NCBI RefSeq assembly: GCF_030315975.1
Contig: NZ_JASXSZ010000005.1
Coordinates: forward strand, 62,001 to 126,000
Direction: 5' to 3'
Source: Microbacterium candidum
GTDB taxonomy: Bacteria > Actinomycetota > Actinomycetes > Actinomycetales > Microbacteriaceae
DNA length: 64,000 bases
Position 1 is the first letter of the stretch. Every line of letters begins with the position of its first letter. The notes under the pieces were generated by a model. It was not told where the DNA came from, did not search any database, and was given only the letters and a program-made list of their open reading frames with translations. The position numbers were made by a program, and so were the translations under genes. Positions 18,316-29,034 of the stretch are shown one piece after another.

Positions 18316-20106
18316 ATGTCCCACAAGCGACGCGGAGACCGACTCTCCGCGGGCCTGATGCTCTGCGCCGTCGCGGTGGCCCTCGTCTGGGCGAACCTCC
18401 CCGGGCCCACCTACACCGAGTTCTGGGACATGCCGCTGACCATCGGGATCGCCGACGTGAGCTGGACCTTCACGGTCCACGCGCTCGTCAACGAAGGACT
18501 GATGACGTTCTTCTTCTTCCTCGTGGGGCTCGAGGTGAAACGCGAGTTCACGATCGGCGAGCTCACCTCTCCGCGGCGCGCGGTGCTGCCTGCGGCGGCG
18601 GCCGTCGCGGGGCTCATCGTGCCGGCACTCCTCTTCGCCGCGATCACCGCGAGCACCGGCGAGTCCCATGCGTGGGGCGTCGTCATCTCCACCGACACCG
18701 CGTTCCTCATCGGGGCGCTCGCCCTCATCGCGCCGGCGTTCCCGGCACGCCTGAGGACGTTCCTCCTGACCCTCGCCGTCGTCGACGACATCGGCGCGCT
18801 CGCTGTCATCGCCTTCTTCTACAGCACTGGCATCCAGGTCATCCCGCTCACCTTCGCCGGCGTGTGCATGGTGCTCATCGCCCTGGTGCGGTTCCTGCCG
18901 GCCGGGCGCGGCATCTCGTACACGCTCCTCGGCGTCGCACTGTGGGTGCTCGTCCTCCTCGCCGGGGTCCACCCGACGCTCGCGGGCGTCGCCGTCGCGC
19001 TCCTCATCCCCGTCTTCCCGCCACGACGGCGCGACGTCGAGCGCGCAGCCGAGCTCACCCAGCAGTTCCGCGAGTCGCCGAATGTCTACTACGCGGCGGC
19101 GGTCGCGCGGAGCGTCCGCGACTCCCTGTCGATCAACGAGCGCGTCGACGCCGCGTGGCGCCCGTACATCGCGCTCGGCGTGCTCCCGATCTTCGCGCTC
19201 GCGAACGCCGGCGTGCGGCTGGATGCCGCGACGATGCTGGATGCGGCGACCTCACCCGTCACGTGGGGCGTCATCGTGGCGCTCGTCGTCGGCAAGTTCG
19301 TGGGCATCACGGGGATGACGGCGCTCCTGCGGCGCCTCGGCGTCGGCGAACTGGCACCAGGACTCGGCATGAACCGCATCGCCGGGGGAGCAGCGCTCTC
19401 CGGCATCGGCTTCACGATCGCCCTCTTCCTCGTGCCCGTCGCGATCGCCGACCCGCACACGCAGGACCTCGCCCGCGTCGGCGTGCTCGCCGCATCCGTC
19501 CTCGCCTTCCTGCTCGGGTGGGTGCTCCTCAAGGTCGGCGACCGGGTGCGGCCCCCGATGGTCGTCGGTGCGCGCCTCAACCGCCCGGTCGACCCCGAGC
19601 GCGACCACATTCGCGGGCCCGTCGACGCACCGCTGACGATCGTCGAGTACGCCGACTTCGAGTGCCCGTTCTGCAGTCGCGCGACGGGATCGATCGATGC
19701 CGTACTCGCCCACTTCGGCGACCAGTTGAGATGGGTCTACCGCCATCTGCCGCTCGATCAGGTCCACCCGCACGCGACGGCCGCGGCCGTCGCCGCCGAG
19801 GCCGCGGCCATGCAGGGACGGTTCTTCGACTACGGGCCGGTGCTCTTCTCTTCGCAGGACCACCTGGAGACCGACGACTTCTGCCGATACGCGAACGAGC
19901 TGGGCATGGACGTCGAGAAGTTCATCGCGGATCTGCGTTCGCCGGAAGCCGCGCGACGCGTCGAAGACGACCGCTTCGACGCTCAGCTCATGGACCTGCA
20001 CTCGACGCCGACGTTCTTCATCGGCGAGAAGCGGCATATCGGCCCTTACGACTCGGCGACGCTCATCCGGGCGCTCGAGGCGTCGCGCGACACCGTGCGG
20101 CGGTAG
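18316..20106 (+). CDS. nhaA: NhaA Na+/H+ antiporter fused to a DsbA-like thioredoxin domain
   Basis: 596 residues. Residues 1-410 are NhaA with about 11-12 membrane segments: FLVGLEVKREFTIGEL, the STDTAFLIGALAL segment, and the paired aspartates of the ion site in LTLAVVDDIGALAVIAFFYS. Residues about 425-590 are a cytoplasmic or peripheral thioredoxin-fold domain of the DsbA/FrnE kind with the redox motif CPFC in VEYADFECPFCSRATG and the cis-Pro segment LHSTPTFFIGE. The antiporter expels Na+ in exchange for protons; the role of the redox domain is unknown, but the fusion recurs in actinobacteria. An alternative ATG at 18358 would remove the first helix. Confidence 0.92.
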   Translation: MSHKRRGDRLSAGLMLCAVAVALVWANLPGPTYTEFWDMPLTIGIADVSWTFTVHALVNEGLMTFFFFLVGLEVKREFTIGELTSPRRAVLPAAAAVAGLIVPALLFAAITASTGESHAWGVVISTDTAFLIGALALIAPAFPARLRTFLLTLAVVDDIGALAVIAFFYSTGIQVIPLTFAGVCMVLIALVRFLPAGRGISYTLLGVALWVLVLLAGVHPTLAGVAVALLIPVFPPRRRDVERAAELTQQFRESPNVYYAAAVARSVRDSLSINERVDAAWRPYIALGVLPIFALANAGVRLDAATMLDAATSPVTWGVIVALVVGKFVGITGMTALLRRLGVGELAPGLGMNRIAGGAALSGIGFTIALFLVPVAIADPHTQDLARVGVLAASVLAFLLGWVLLKVGDRVRPPMVVGARLNRPVDPERDHIRGPVDAPLTIVEYADFECPFCSRATGSIDAVLAHFGDQLRWVYRHLPLDQVHPHATAAAVAAEAAAMQGRFFDYGPVLFSSQDHLETDDFCRYANELGMDVEKFIADLRSPEAARRVEDDRFDAQLMDLHSTPTFFIGEKRHIGPYDSATLIRALEASRDTVRR

Positions 20107-20114
20107 CAGCCGAG

Positions 20115-20498
20115 TCAGCGCGGCACGAGCTGCTGCAGCGTCCAGCGGTTGCCGTCGGGGTCACGGAACGTGACGAAGCGGCCCCATGCCTGATCGTCCA
20201 CGCCGTCGGCGTCGACGCCGAGACCCTGCAGGTGCGCGAGCGCTTCGTCGGCGTCCGGCACGACGACCTGGATCGTGTTCTGCTGCCCGGGTGCGAGATC
20301 GATCCCGAGCCCGGTGCCGAAGGCGATCGAGCACGCCGATCCGGGAGGCGTCATCTGCACGAACCGCAGACCGGGGAACGGCGTCTGGTCGTGATCGGGG
20401 TTGAACCCGATCCGCGTGTAGAACTCCTTCGCGACATCCACATCGCTCACCGGAACGAAGATCAACTCGATGCGCCAGTCCATCGCTGTCTGTGTCAT
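20115..20498 (-). CDS. VOC (glyoxalase/bleomycin resistance fold) protein
   Basis: A 127-residue protein with two beta-alpha-beta-beta-beta units typical of the vicinal oxygen chelate superfamily: VPVSDVDVAKEFYTRIGF at the start and FVTFRDPDGNRWTLQQ at the end. Substrate and metal dependence are unknown. Six bases before the ATG is TAGCGT (20505-20510), so it is probably a single-gene leaderless transcript. It converges on nhaA with an 8-bp gap. Confidence 0.85.
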   Translation of the reverse strand: MTQTAMDWRIELIFVPVSDVDVAKEFYTRIGFNPDHDQTPFPGLRFVQMTPPGSACSIAFGTGLGIDLAPGQQNTIQVVVPDADEALAHLQGLGVDADGVDDQAWGRFVTFRDPDGNRWTLQQLVPR

Positions 20499-20561
20499 GT
20501 CTCCACGCTAGGGAGGGGGTCCGACACGGCTCGGGAATACCTCGCAGATGCGGTGGTTGAA

Positions 20562-20582
20562 CTTGACAGAAGCACGCTCAAG
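20562..20582 (+). promoter_or_regulatory. HAIR element (HspR operator) upstream of the ClpC-like gene
   Basis: CTTGACA-N7-GCTCAAG matches the HAIR consensus CTTGAGT-N7-ACTCAAG at 11 of 14 arm positions, with the correct 7-bp spacing. It ends 15 bp before the GTG start, next to the ribosome site AGGAGG. In Streptomyces HspR uses such sites to repress dnaK, clpB and lon. Confidence 0.7.
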
Positions 20583-20597
20583 TTTCAGGAGGAACCC

Positions 20598-23144
<2,547 letters not shown>

Positions 23145-23150
23145 GACACA

Positions 23151-23187
23151 CGAAGGCGGGGCGTTCCTTCGGGACGCCCCGCCTTCG
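23151..23187. terminator. Terminator between clpC-like gene and DUF805
   Basis: 14-bp perfect stem, CGAAGGCGGGGCGT (23151-23164) and ACGCCCCGCCTTCG (23174-23187), 9-nt loop. It lies between converging genes and contains no long T run. Confidence 0.82.
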
Positions 23188-23198
23188 CGTGCGGGCAT

Positions 23199-23645
23199 TC
23201 ACCGCTTGTCGAAGCGCACGCCCGCCGGATCCTTGTCGAGTACCAGCAGGACGATGACGATGATCTCGCCGACCACCGGGATGAACGCCAGGAACCAGAA
23301 CGCGCCCGACTTGTTCGTGTCGTGGAACCGTCGCCATGTGACGGCGAGACCGGGGATGAGGATCGCCAACGACCACAGCACGGCGATGATCATCACGGGC
23401 ACGAAACCGGGACCGTACACGAGCTTGCCGGTCGCCTGGTCGACGGACGCGCCGGACAGTCCGAAGATGAGCGCGAACGTCCACAGGACCACTCCGATGA
23501 TGACGTTGAACAGGTAGGCCCACCAGTACTCGCTCCGGCTGGCGCGTCCGCTGAAGGTGGCGTACTTGCGCCAGAAGCGGCCGACCGCCTGCCCGAAGGT
23601 GGCGTTGTACAGGGGCTGGTCGAGGGGCACTGCGGGACTGGTCAT
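23199..23645 (-). CDS. DUF805 family membrane protein
   Basis: 148 residues with the DUF805 layout: an N-terminal amphipathic part with FSGRASRSEYWWAYLFN, then three or four membrane segments (VIIGVVLWTFALIFGL, VMIIAVLWSLAILIPGLAVT, FWFLAFIPVVGEIIVIVLLVL) and the conserved VTWRRFHDTNKSGAFW motif. Function unknown; inner membrane. The ATG at 23645 has a strong AAGGAGG site 7 bp upstream, so unlike many neighbours it has a leader; a CAGAAT sequence further up may be its -10. Confidence 0.88.
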   Translation of the reverse strand: MTSPAVPLDQPLYNATFGQAVGRFWRKYATFSGRASRSEYWWAYLFNVIIGVVLWTFALIFGLSGASVDQATGKLVYGPGFVPVMIIAVLWSLAILIPGLAVTWRRFHDTNKSGAFWFLAFIPVVGEIIVIVLLVLDKDPAGVRFDKR

Positions 23646-23750
23646 CGGGGCCTCCTTGGTGGAATGGCTTCATTCTGGCGGGTGCGCGCCGCCAAGCCGG
23701 GAATTGAGCGTCCCTCGCCGTGAGGGTCGCCGATGGGGCATGCTCGAACC

Positions 23751-24518
23751 ATGACGCATCCACGGCTCTCCATCGGCGTCGCGGGGCTGCTCGGCCCCGA
23801 TGCGATCGCCCGCATCGCCCCCACCGTCGAAGCCGCGGGATTCCACGCGCTGTGGGTGAACGACACGCCCGGCGGCGACGCGCTCATCGCTCTGGCCGCT
23901 GCCGCACGGGTGACCTCGCGGCTGACCCTCGCGACCGGTGTGCTGGCGGTCGACCGCCGGCCGGCGGAGTCGATCGCGGCGGCCGTCGGGGATATCCCGC
24001 AGGACCGGCTCGTGCTCGGCATCGGTTCCGGGCAGACGTCGGTCGGCGCGCTCGCGCGGGTGCGGGATGCGGCCGAGCTGCTGCGCGAGCAGACCGACGC
24101 GCAGGTCCTCGTGGGGGCGCTCGGCCCGAAGATGCGCGCGGTCGCAGCCACCGCCGGGCAGGGGCCGCTCCTCAGCTGGCTGACGCCATCCATCGCCGCG
24201 GCGCAGTCCGCCGAGGCGCATGCGCTGGAGCCCGCCGCGCACGTCGCGCTGTACGTGCGGACGGCTCTGGATGCGGCGGCCCGCCCAGCGCTCGACGTCG
24301 AGGTCGCGCGCTACGCGTCGTACCCGAAGTACGCGGCGAACTTCGCACGGCTCGCCATCTCAGCGGCGGACACGGTGCTGGATCCCGATACCGCGGACAC
24401 CCGCATCCCGCAGTACGTGGACGCCGTCGACGAGGTCGTGCTGCGCGCGATCGTCGCTTCGGACGCCGTCGAGGACTATGCGGCGTTCGTCGATCGCGCA
24501 GCGGGAATGGTGGACTAG
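23751..24518 (+). CDS. LLM-class flavin-dependent oxidoreductase (short)
   Basis: 255 residues, a TIM-barrel of the luciferase-like monooxygenase superfamily: LSIGVAGLL (strand 1), GFHALWVND, RLTLATGVLAVDRRP and RLVLGIGSG strands are recognisable. It is shorter than the usual 280-350 residues and lacks part of the insertion before the C-terminal helices, so it may be an F420- or FMN-binding family member with altered activity. The ATG at 23751 is chosen over 23733 because CATGCT lies six bases upstream. A second LLM enzyme follows 4 bp downstream. Confidence 0.8.
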   Translation: MTHPRLSIGVAGLLGPDAIARIAPTVEAAGFHALWVNDTPGGDALIALAAAARVTSRLTLATGVLAVDRRPAESIAAAVGDIPQDRLVLGIGSGQTSVGALARVRDAAELLREQTDAQVLVGALGPKMRAVAATAGQGPLLSWLTPSIAAAQSAEAHALEPAAHVALYVRTALDAAARPALDVEVARYASYPKYAANFARLAISAADTVLDPDTADTRIPQYVDAVDEVVLRAIVASDAVEDYAAFVDRAAGMVD

Positions 24519-24522
24519 CCCC

Positions 24523-25386
24523 ATGGCACGCATCGGCGCGATCTTCGTCCCGCACTGGTATCCGCCCGAGGACCTCCCCGCCGCCGCGCGCGCGGCCGAG
24601 GAGGCCGGGCTCGGCGAACTGTGGCTGTGGGAGGACTGCTTCGTCCACTCGGCGTATGCCGCGGTGACCGCAGCTCTGGCAGCGACGTCGTCCTTGCGTG
24701 TGGGCATCGGCATCTCTCCGATGCCGATGCGCAACGTCGCCACGAGCGCGATGGAGATCGCGACCGTCGAGCGGCTCTTCCCCGGACGGCTCCTGCCCGG
24801 CATCGGCCATGGTGTGCAGTCCTGGATGGGGCAGATCGGAGCCCGCGTCGCGTCGCCCCTGACGCTCATGCGCGAGTACGTCCCGGCGCTGCGATCGCTG
24901 CTCGCGGGGGAGACCGTCTCGGTCTCGGGGCGGTATGTCTCGCTGTCCGACGTGTCGCTGGGCTGGCCGCCCGCAGTTCCGCCGCTCGTCTACGCCGCAG
25001 CGGAGGGGCCGAAGACGCTGGCGCTGGCAGGCGAGGTCGCCGACGGCGTGGTGCTCGACAGCAGGCACACCGTGGACGAGATCGCTCGTGCCGTGGACGC
25101 CGTGCGCTCCGGGTGGGGCGCGCGAGCCGGCTCGCCCGACATCGTCGCGTACGTGCAGACCGCCTTCGGGGCGGATGCGGCGGCCCGGGCTCGCGTCGCG
25201 TTCGGCGACGAGCCGCCCGCCGATGTCGACGAACGGTCGCTCACCGGCTCGGTCGAGGACGTCGCGCACGGCGCGCAGGCGTTCATCGACGCGGGCGTGG
25301 ACGCGGTCGTCCTGCTTCCCACGCGTGACGCGGAGCCGGCATCGTTCTTCCGCGACGCCGGCGCCGTGGCGCGGCTCATCGCGTGA
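24523..25386 (+). CDS. LLM-class flavin-dependent oxidoreductase
   Basis: 287 residues, a complete luciferase-like TIM barrel with GELWLWEDCFVHSAY, LRVGIGISPMPMRNV, PGRLLPGIGHGVQSWMGQIG and the late PPLVYAAAEGPKTLALAGE strand, a pattern close to F420-dependent enzymes. Likely cofactor F420 or FMN; substrate unknown. It begins 4 bp after the shorter LLM gene and ends with a GTGA overlap with a methyltransferase gene, so the three form one operon. Confidence 0.86.
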   Translation: MARIGAIFVPHWYPPEDLPAAARAAEEAGLGELWLWEDCFVHSAYAAVTAALAATSSLRVGIGISPMPMRNVATSAMEIATVERLFPGRLLPGIGHGVQSWMGQIGARVASPLTLMREYVPALRSLLAGETVSVSGRYVSLSDVSLGWPPAVPPLVYAAAEGPKTLALAGEVADGVVLDSRHTVDEIARAVDAVRSGWGARAGSPDIVAYVQTAFGADAAARARVAFGDEPPADVDERSLTGSVEDVAHGAQAFIDAGVDAVVLLPTRDAEPASFFRDAGAVARLIA

Positions 25387-26165
25387 AGGCCGGCGAATGG
25401 GCCGACACGGCTGAGGCGTATGCGGACTCGTTCGGCCGGCTGTGCGCGGGGGCCATCGCGCCCATGCTGGATGCGGTGGCGCGGCGCGTACCCGCCGGGA
25501 GTCTGCTGGATGCGGGGTCGGGTACTGGAGATCTCGCGGAGGCGGCGCGCGACCGCGGCTATGACGTCACCGGAGTGGATGCGGCGCCGTCGATGGTCGC
25601 GCTCGCGTCTGTTCGGCACCCGGGCCTGACGTTCTCGATCGGCGAGCTGCCGTCGCTCGCGTTCGCGGACGCATCCTTCGACGTCGTCACGGCGAACTTC
25701 GTGGTCAACCACGTCGCCGACCCGCGATCGGCGGTGCGCGAACTGGCGCGCCTGTCGAGCGGGGCGGTCGGGGTCAGCATCTGGCCGTCGGGGCCCAGTG
25801 CGATGGGCGAGCTCTGGAACGGCGTCATCTGCGATGCCGACGCCGTGCCTCTCACCGGGCAGCGCCTCGCTCCCGAGCTCGACTACGAACGCAGCCCCGT
25901 CGGGCTGGCGGGGATTCTGGCGGAAGCGGGGCTCAGCCACGTGCGTGCGGGATCCGTCTCGTGGTCGTTCGACATCTCTCCGACCGACCTCTGGGGAGCG
26001 GTCGAAGGCGGCATCGCCACGATCGGTCTCACCTATGCCGCGCAAGACGTCGATCGCCGTGATGCGATGCGAGCCGCGTACGGCCGCCGCACCGCAGACC
26101 TCGCCCCAGAGGGCATCCTGCACCTGCCGAGCACCGCGATCATCGCCGTCGGGACGGCTCGCTGA
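25383..26165 (+). CDS. Class I SAM-dependent methyltransferase
   Basis: 260 residues, Methyltransf_11/25 type. SAM motif I is LLDAGSGTGDLAEAARDRG (about 39-57), acidic motif II at VTGVDAAPSM, and motif III near FDVVTANFVVNHV. The C-terminal half is a substrate lid. It probably methylates a small molecule. The GTG start overlaps the stop of the preceding LLM enzyme (GTGA), so the two are translationally coupled and may act on the same metabolite. Confidence 0.85.
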   Translation: MKAGEWADTAEAYADSFGRLCAGAIAPMLDAVARRVPAGSLLDAGSGTGDLAEAARDRGYDVTGVDAAPSMVALASVRHPGLTFSIGELPSLAFADASFDVVTANFVVNHVADPRSAVRELARLSSGAVGVSIWPSGPSAMGELWNGVICDADAVPLTGQRLAPELDYERSPVGLAGILAEAGLSHVRAGSVSWSFDISPTDLWGAVEGGIATIGLTYAAQDVDRRDAMRAAYGRRTADLAPEGILHLPSTAIIAVGTAR

Positions 26166-26207
26166 GACGCAGACGTCGATGTCGGAGGTCGCTGGCAGAC
26201 TGCATCC

Positions 26208-27713
26208 ATGCTGCTCGCGGAGGTCGTCGCCACCGTCTCGGAGGTCGCGGCCACGCGGTCGCGCCTTGCGAAGATCGACGCGCTCGCGGGGCTGCTCGCG
26301 CGGCTCGAGCCGCGCGAGATCGCGATCGCGGTCGGGTTCCTGACCGCGAGTCCGCGTCAGGGGCGGCTCGGCGTCGGCTGGCGCGGTGTCTTCGGCGTCG
26401 AGGTCGAGCACGCGGATGCCGCGAGCCTGACGATCGCTGAGGTGGATGCGGCGCTCGATGAGCTCGCCGCCGCAGGCGGGCCCGGATCCGCGGGCGTGCG
26501 CGAGACCAGGCTGCGTTCGCTCGCGGCGGCCGCGACCGAGCCCGAGTGGGATTTCCTCGCCCGCGTCATCCTGGGTGAGTTGCGCACGGGCGCGCTGGAG
26601 GGCGCGCTTCTCGAGGCGATCGCCCGGGCGGCGGGCCGGCCGGCTGCGACCGTGCGTCGCGCCGCGATGCTCTCCGGCGACCTGGGGGAGACCGCGGTCG
26701 TCGCCCTCACCGGCACGGAGGAGGAGCTCGACGAGGTCGGCCTGCGTGTCGGGCGACCGGTGCTGCCGATGCTCGCCGGCACCGCGGCATCCGTCGCCGA
26801 CGCCGTCGCCCAGGCGGGCGAGAGCTCGGTCGAGTACAAGCTGGATGGGGCCCGCATCCAGGTGCATCGGCACGGGGACGACGTGCGGGTGTTCACCCGG
26901 AACCTCACGGACATCACGCATCGCGTGCCGGAGATCGTCGCGGTCGTCCGCGGCCTCCCGGCCGCCGACGTGATCCTCGACGGCGAGACGCTCGCGCTCG
27001 ACGAGGACGGCGGCCCACGCGCCTTCCAGGACACGATGGCGCGCTTCGGGGCGGACGCCGAGCGCGACCTCGTCCTGCGGCCGTGGTTCTTCGACATCCT
27101 CCACGCGGACGGGCGCGACCTCGTCGACGAGCCGCTGCGCGTGCGACGGGCCGAGCTGGAGCGCATCGCTGGGGAGCACGTCATCCCCGGCATCCTCACC
27201 GCCGACGCTTCCGAAGCCGAGGAGTTCTCCCGCGCTGCGCTCGCGGCAGGGCACGAAGGGGTCGTCGTCAAGGCGATCGACGCACCGTATGCCGCCGGTC
27301 GGCGCGGGAGCGCGTGGATCAAGGTGAAGCCGGTGCTCACCTACGACCTCGTCGTGCTCGCGGTCGAGTGGGGATCGGGGCGGCGGACCGGGATGCTGTC
27401 GAACCTGCACCTCGGCGCGCGCGACCCCGAGACGGGCGAGTTCGTCATGGTCGGCAAGACCTTCAAGGGCCTGACGGACGAGCTGCTGCGTTGGCAGACC
27501 GACTACTTCCCGCAGATGGAGACGCGCCGCACGTCCTATGCGGTCCATGTCGAGCCGACGACCGTCGTCGAGATCGCGATCGACGGCGTGCAGCGCTCGC
27601 CGCGATATCCCGGCGGCATCGCCCTGCGCTTCGCGCGCGTCAAGCGCTACCGCCCGGACAAGACGGCGGCCGAGGCCGACACCATCCAGACCCTGCAGGC
27701 GCTGCTGAGATGA
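26208..27713 (+). CDS. lig: ATP-dependent DNA ligase, LigB type
   Basis: 501 residues. N-terminal DNA-binding domain (1-190), adenylation domain with motif I YKLDGARIQVHR (AMP-linked lysine near 212), motif III/IIIa, motif IV EGVVVKAIDAPY and motif V WIKVKP, then the OB domain (from about 385). All catalytic motifs are present. Length and order match mycobacterial LigB, a non-essential ligase accessory to the NAD-dependent LigA; no Ku or polymerase genes of an end-joining system are adjacent. CAGACT lies six bases before the ATG (26196-26201). It is followed by a hairpin terminator. Confidence 0.93.
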   Translation: MLLAEVVATVSEVAATRSRLAKIDALAGLLARLEPREIAIAVGFLTASPRQGRLGVGWRGVFGVEVEHADAASLTIAEVDAALDELAAAGGPGSAGVRETRLRSLAAAATEPEWDFLARVILGELRTGALEGALLEAIARAAGRPAATVRRAAMLSGDLGETAVVALTGTEEELDEVGLRVGRPVLPMLAGTAASVADAVAQAGESSVEYKLDGARIQVHRHGDDVRVFTRNLTDITHRVPEIVAVVRGLPAADVILDGETLALDEDGGPRAFQDTMARFGADAERDLVLRPWFFDILHADGRDLVDEPLRVRRAELERIAGEHVIPGILTADASEAEEFSRAALAAGHEGVVVKAIDAPYAAGRRGSAWIKVKPVLTYDLVVLAVEWGSGRRTGMLSNLHLGARDPETGEFVMVGKTFKGLTDELLRWQTDYFPQMETRRTSYAVHVEPTTVVEIAIDGVQRSPRYPGGIALRFARVKRYRPDKTAAEADTIQTLQALLR

Positions 27714-27716
27714 CGA

Positions 27717-27744
27717 GAGGCCCGTCGCGTGAGCGACGGGCCTC
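27717..27744. terminator. Terminator between DNA ligase and ABC permease genes
   Basis: 12-bp perfect stem GAGGCCCGTCGC (27717-27728) and GCGACGGGCCTC (27733-27744) with a GTGA loop; it lies between converging genes. Confidence 0.88.
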
Positions 27745-27762
27745 CCTTCGGTCGCAACGACC

Positions 27763-29034
27763 TCAGGTGCGGGAACCTCCACCCGAGCGCAGACGCGACA
27801 GGGCGTCCACGGTCGCCGCCAGGATCAGCACGCCGCCCGTGACGAGCAGGTTGATGCCGGACGGCAGGTTCAGCAGGCCCAGGCCGTTGGTGATCGCGGC
27901 GATCACCAGGGCGCCGAGAGCCGCGTGGATGAGGCGACCGCGTCCGCCGAAGAGGCTGACGCCGCCGACGACCGCTGCCGCCACACCGCTCAGCACGATG
28001 TCGCGTCCGGCGGCCGCATCCACGTTGCCGATGCGGGCGACGTCGAGCAGCTGCGAGAAGACGGCGAGCGTGGAACACACCACGAACGCCGACCACTTCA
28101 CCCACCGCACCTTGACGCCGGAGCGGCGAGCCGCCTCCGTGTTGCCGCCGGTCGCGTACAGGTAGCGGCCGAACTTGGTGCGGTCCAGGACGAACGTGCC
28201 GATCCACAGGAGTGCGAGGACGATCGGGACGATCATCGGCACGCCCTGGACCGGGAAGAGCGTCTGCGAGCGGTCGAGGTTCAGGAAGTAGACCGCGATC
28301 CCGCCTATCACCGCGATCACGGCGAGCTTGATCCACACGAGCTGGATCGCGCGGTTCGGCACACCGGCGCGGGTGCGGCGCGAGCGATCCCAGAACGACG
28401 TGGCTGCGGAGATGCCGATCACGATCACCAGCAGCGCCCAACCGGCCCAGACCGGCAGGTTGCTGTTCTGGATCGCGCTGATCGCCGGCACCTGCAGCTG
28501 GTACAGGCCGCCGCTTCCGATCACGATCAGGGCGAGGCCCTGATAGCCGAGGAAGAGACCCAACGTGACGACGAACGACGGGATGCCGACGCGCGCCACG
28601 AAGAAGCCGATCAAGGCGCCGGTCGCGATGCCGAACCCGAAGCCGAGCAGCAGCGCGAGGAACCACGGCATGTGGACGACGTCGTTCAGCACGACGAAGA
28701 TCGCAACGCCGACACCGCCTGTGACACCCGCCGACAGGTCGATCTCGCCGAGCAGCAGCACGAAGACGAGCGCCATGCCGAGGACGACGAGGCTCGCCGA
28801 CTGGTTCACGAGGTTCGCCAGGTTGATCGCTGTGAAGAAGTACGGGCTCAGGATCGAGAACAGGATGGTGAGCACCACGAGACCGCCGATGGCGGGCAGG
28901 GCGCCCATCTCACCTCCACGGACCCGTTGCCACCACGCGTCGATCTGCTCGCGCAGGCCGCCTTCGACGCCGGAGCCGATGAGGTCGCCGGCCACCGGGT
29001 CGGGTGCGGCGACGGTGCGCTGGACGTCGCTCAT
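27763..29034 (-). CDS. Sugar ABC transporter permease (XylH-like), system B
   Basis: 423 residues with about 12 membrane segments of the BPD_transp_2/RbsC-XylH family. The conserved EIDLSAGVTGGVG loop near residue 97 and GGVSLFGGRGRLIHAALGAL near 360 are diagnostic. It would pair with itself and the upstream ATPase to import a monosaccharide. Overlaps the ATPase stop by 4 bp. Downstream end is closed by a terminator, so it is the last gene of the SBP-ATPase-permease unit. Confidence 0.9.
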   Translation of the reverse strand: MSDVQRTVAAPDPVAGDLIGSGVEGGLREQIDAWWQRVRGGEMGALPAIGGLVVLTILFSILSPYFFTAINLANLVNQSASLVVLGMALVFVLLLGEIDLSAGVTGGVGVAIFVVLNDVVHMPWFLALLLGFGFGIATGALIGFFVARVGIPSFVVTLGLFLGYQGLALIVIGSGGLYQLQVPAISAIQNSNLPVWAGWALLVIVIGISAATSFWDRSRRTRAGVPNRAIQLVWIKLAVIAVIGGIAVYFLNLDRSQTLFPVQGVPMIVPIVLALLWIGTFVLDRTKFGRYLYATGGNTEAARRSGVKVRWVKWSAFVVCSTLAVFSQLLDVARIGNVDAAAGRDIVLSGVAAAVVGGVSLFGGRGRLIHAALGALVIAAITNGLGLLNLPSGINLLVTGGVLILAATVDALSRLRSGGGSRT

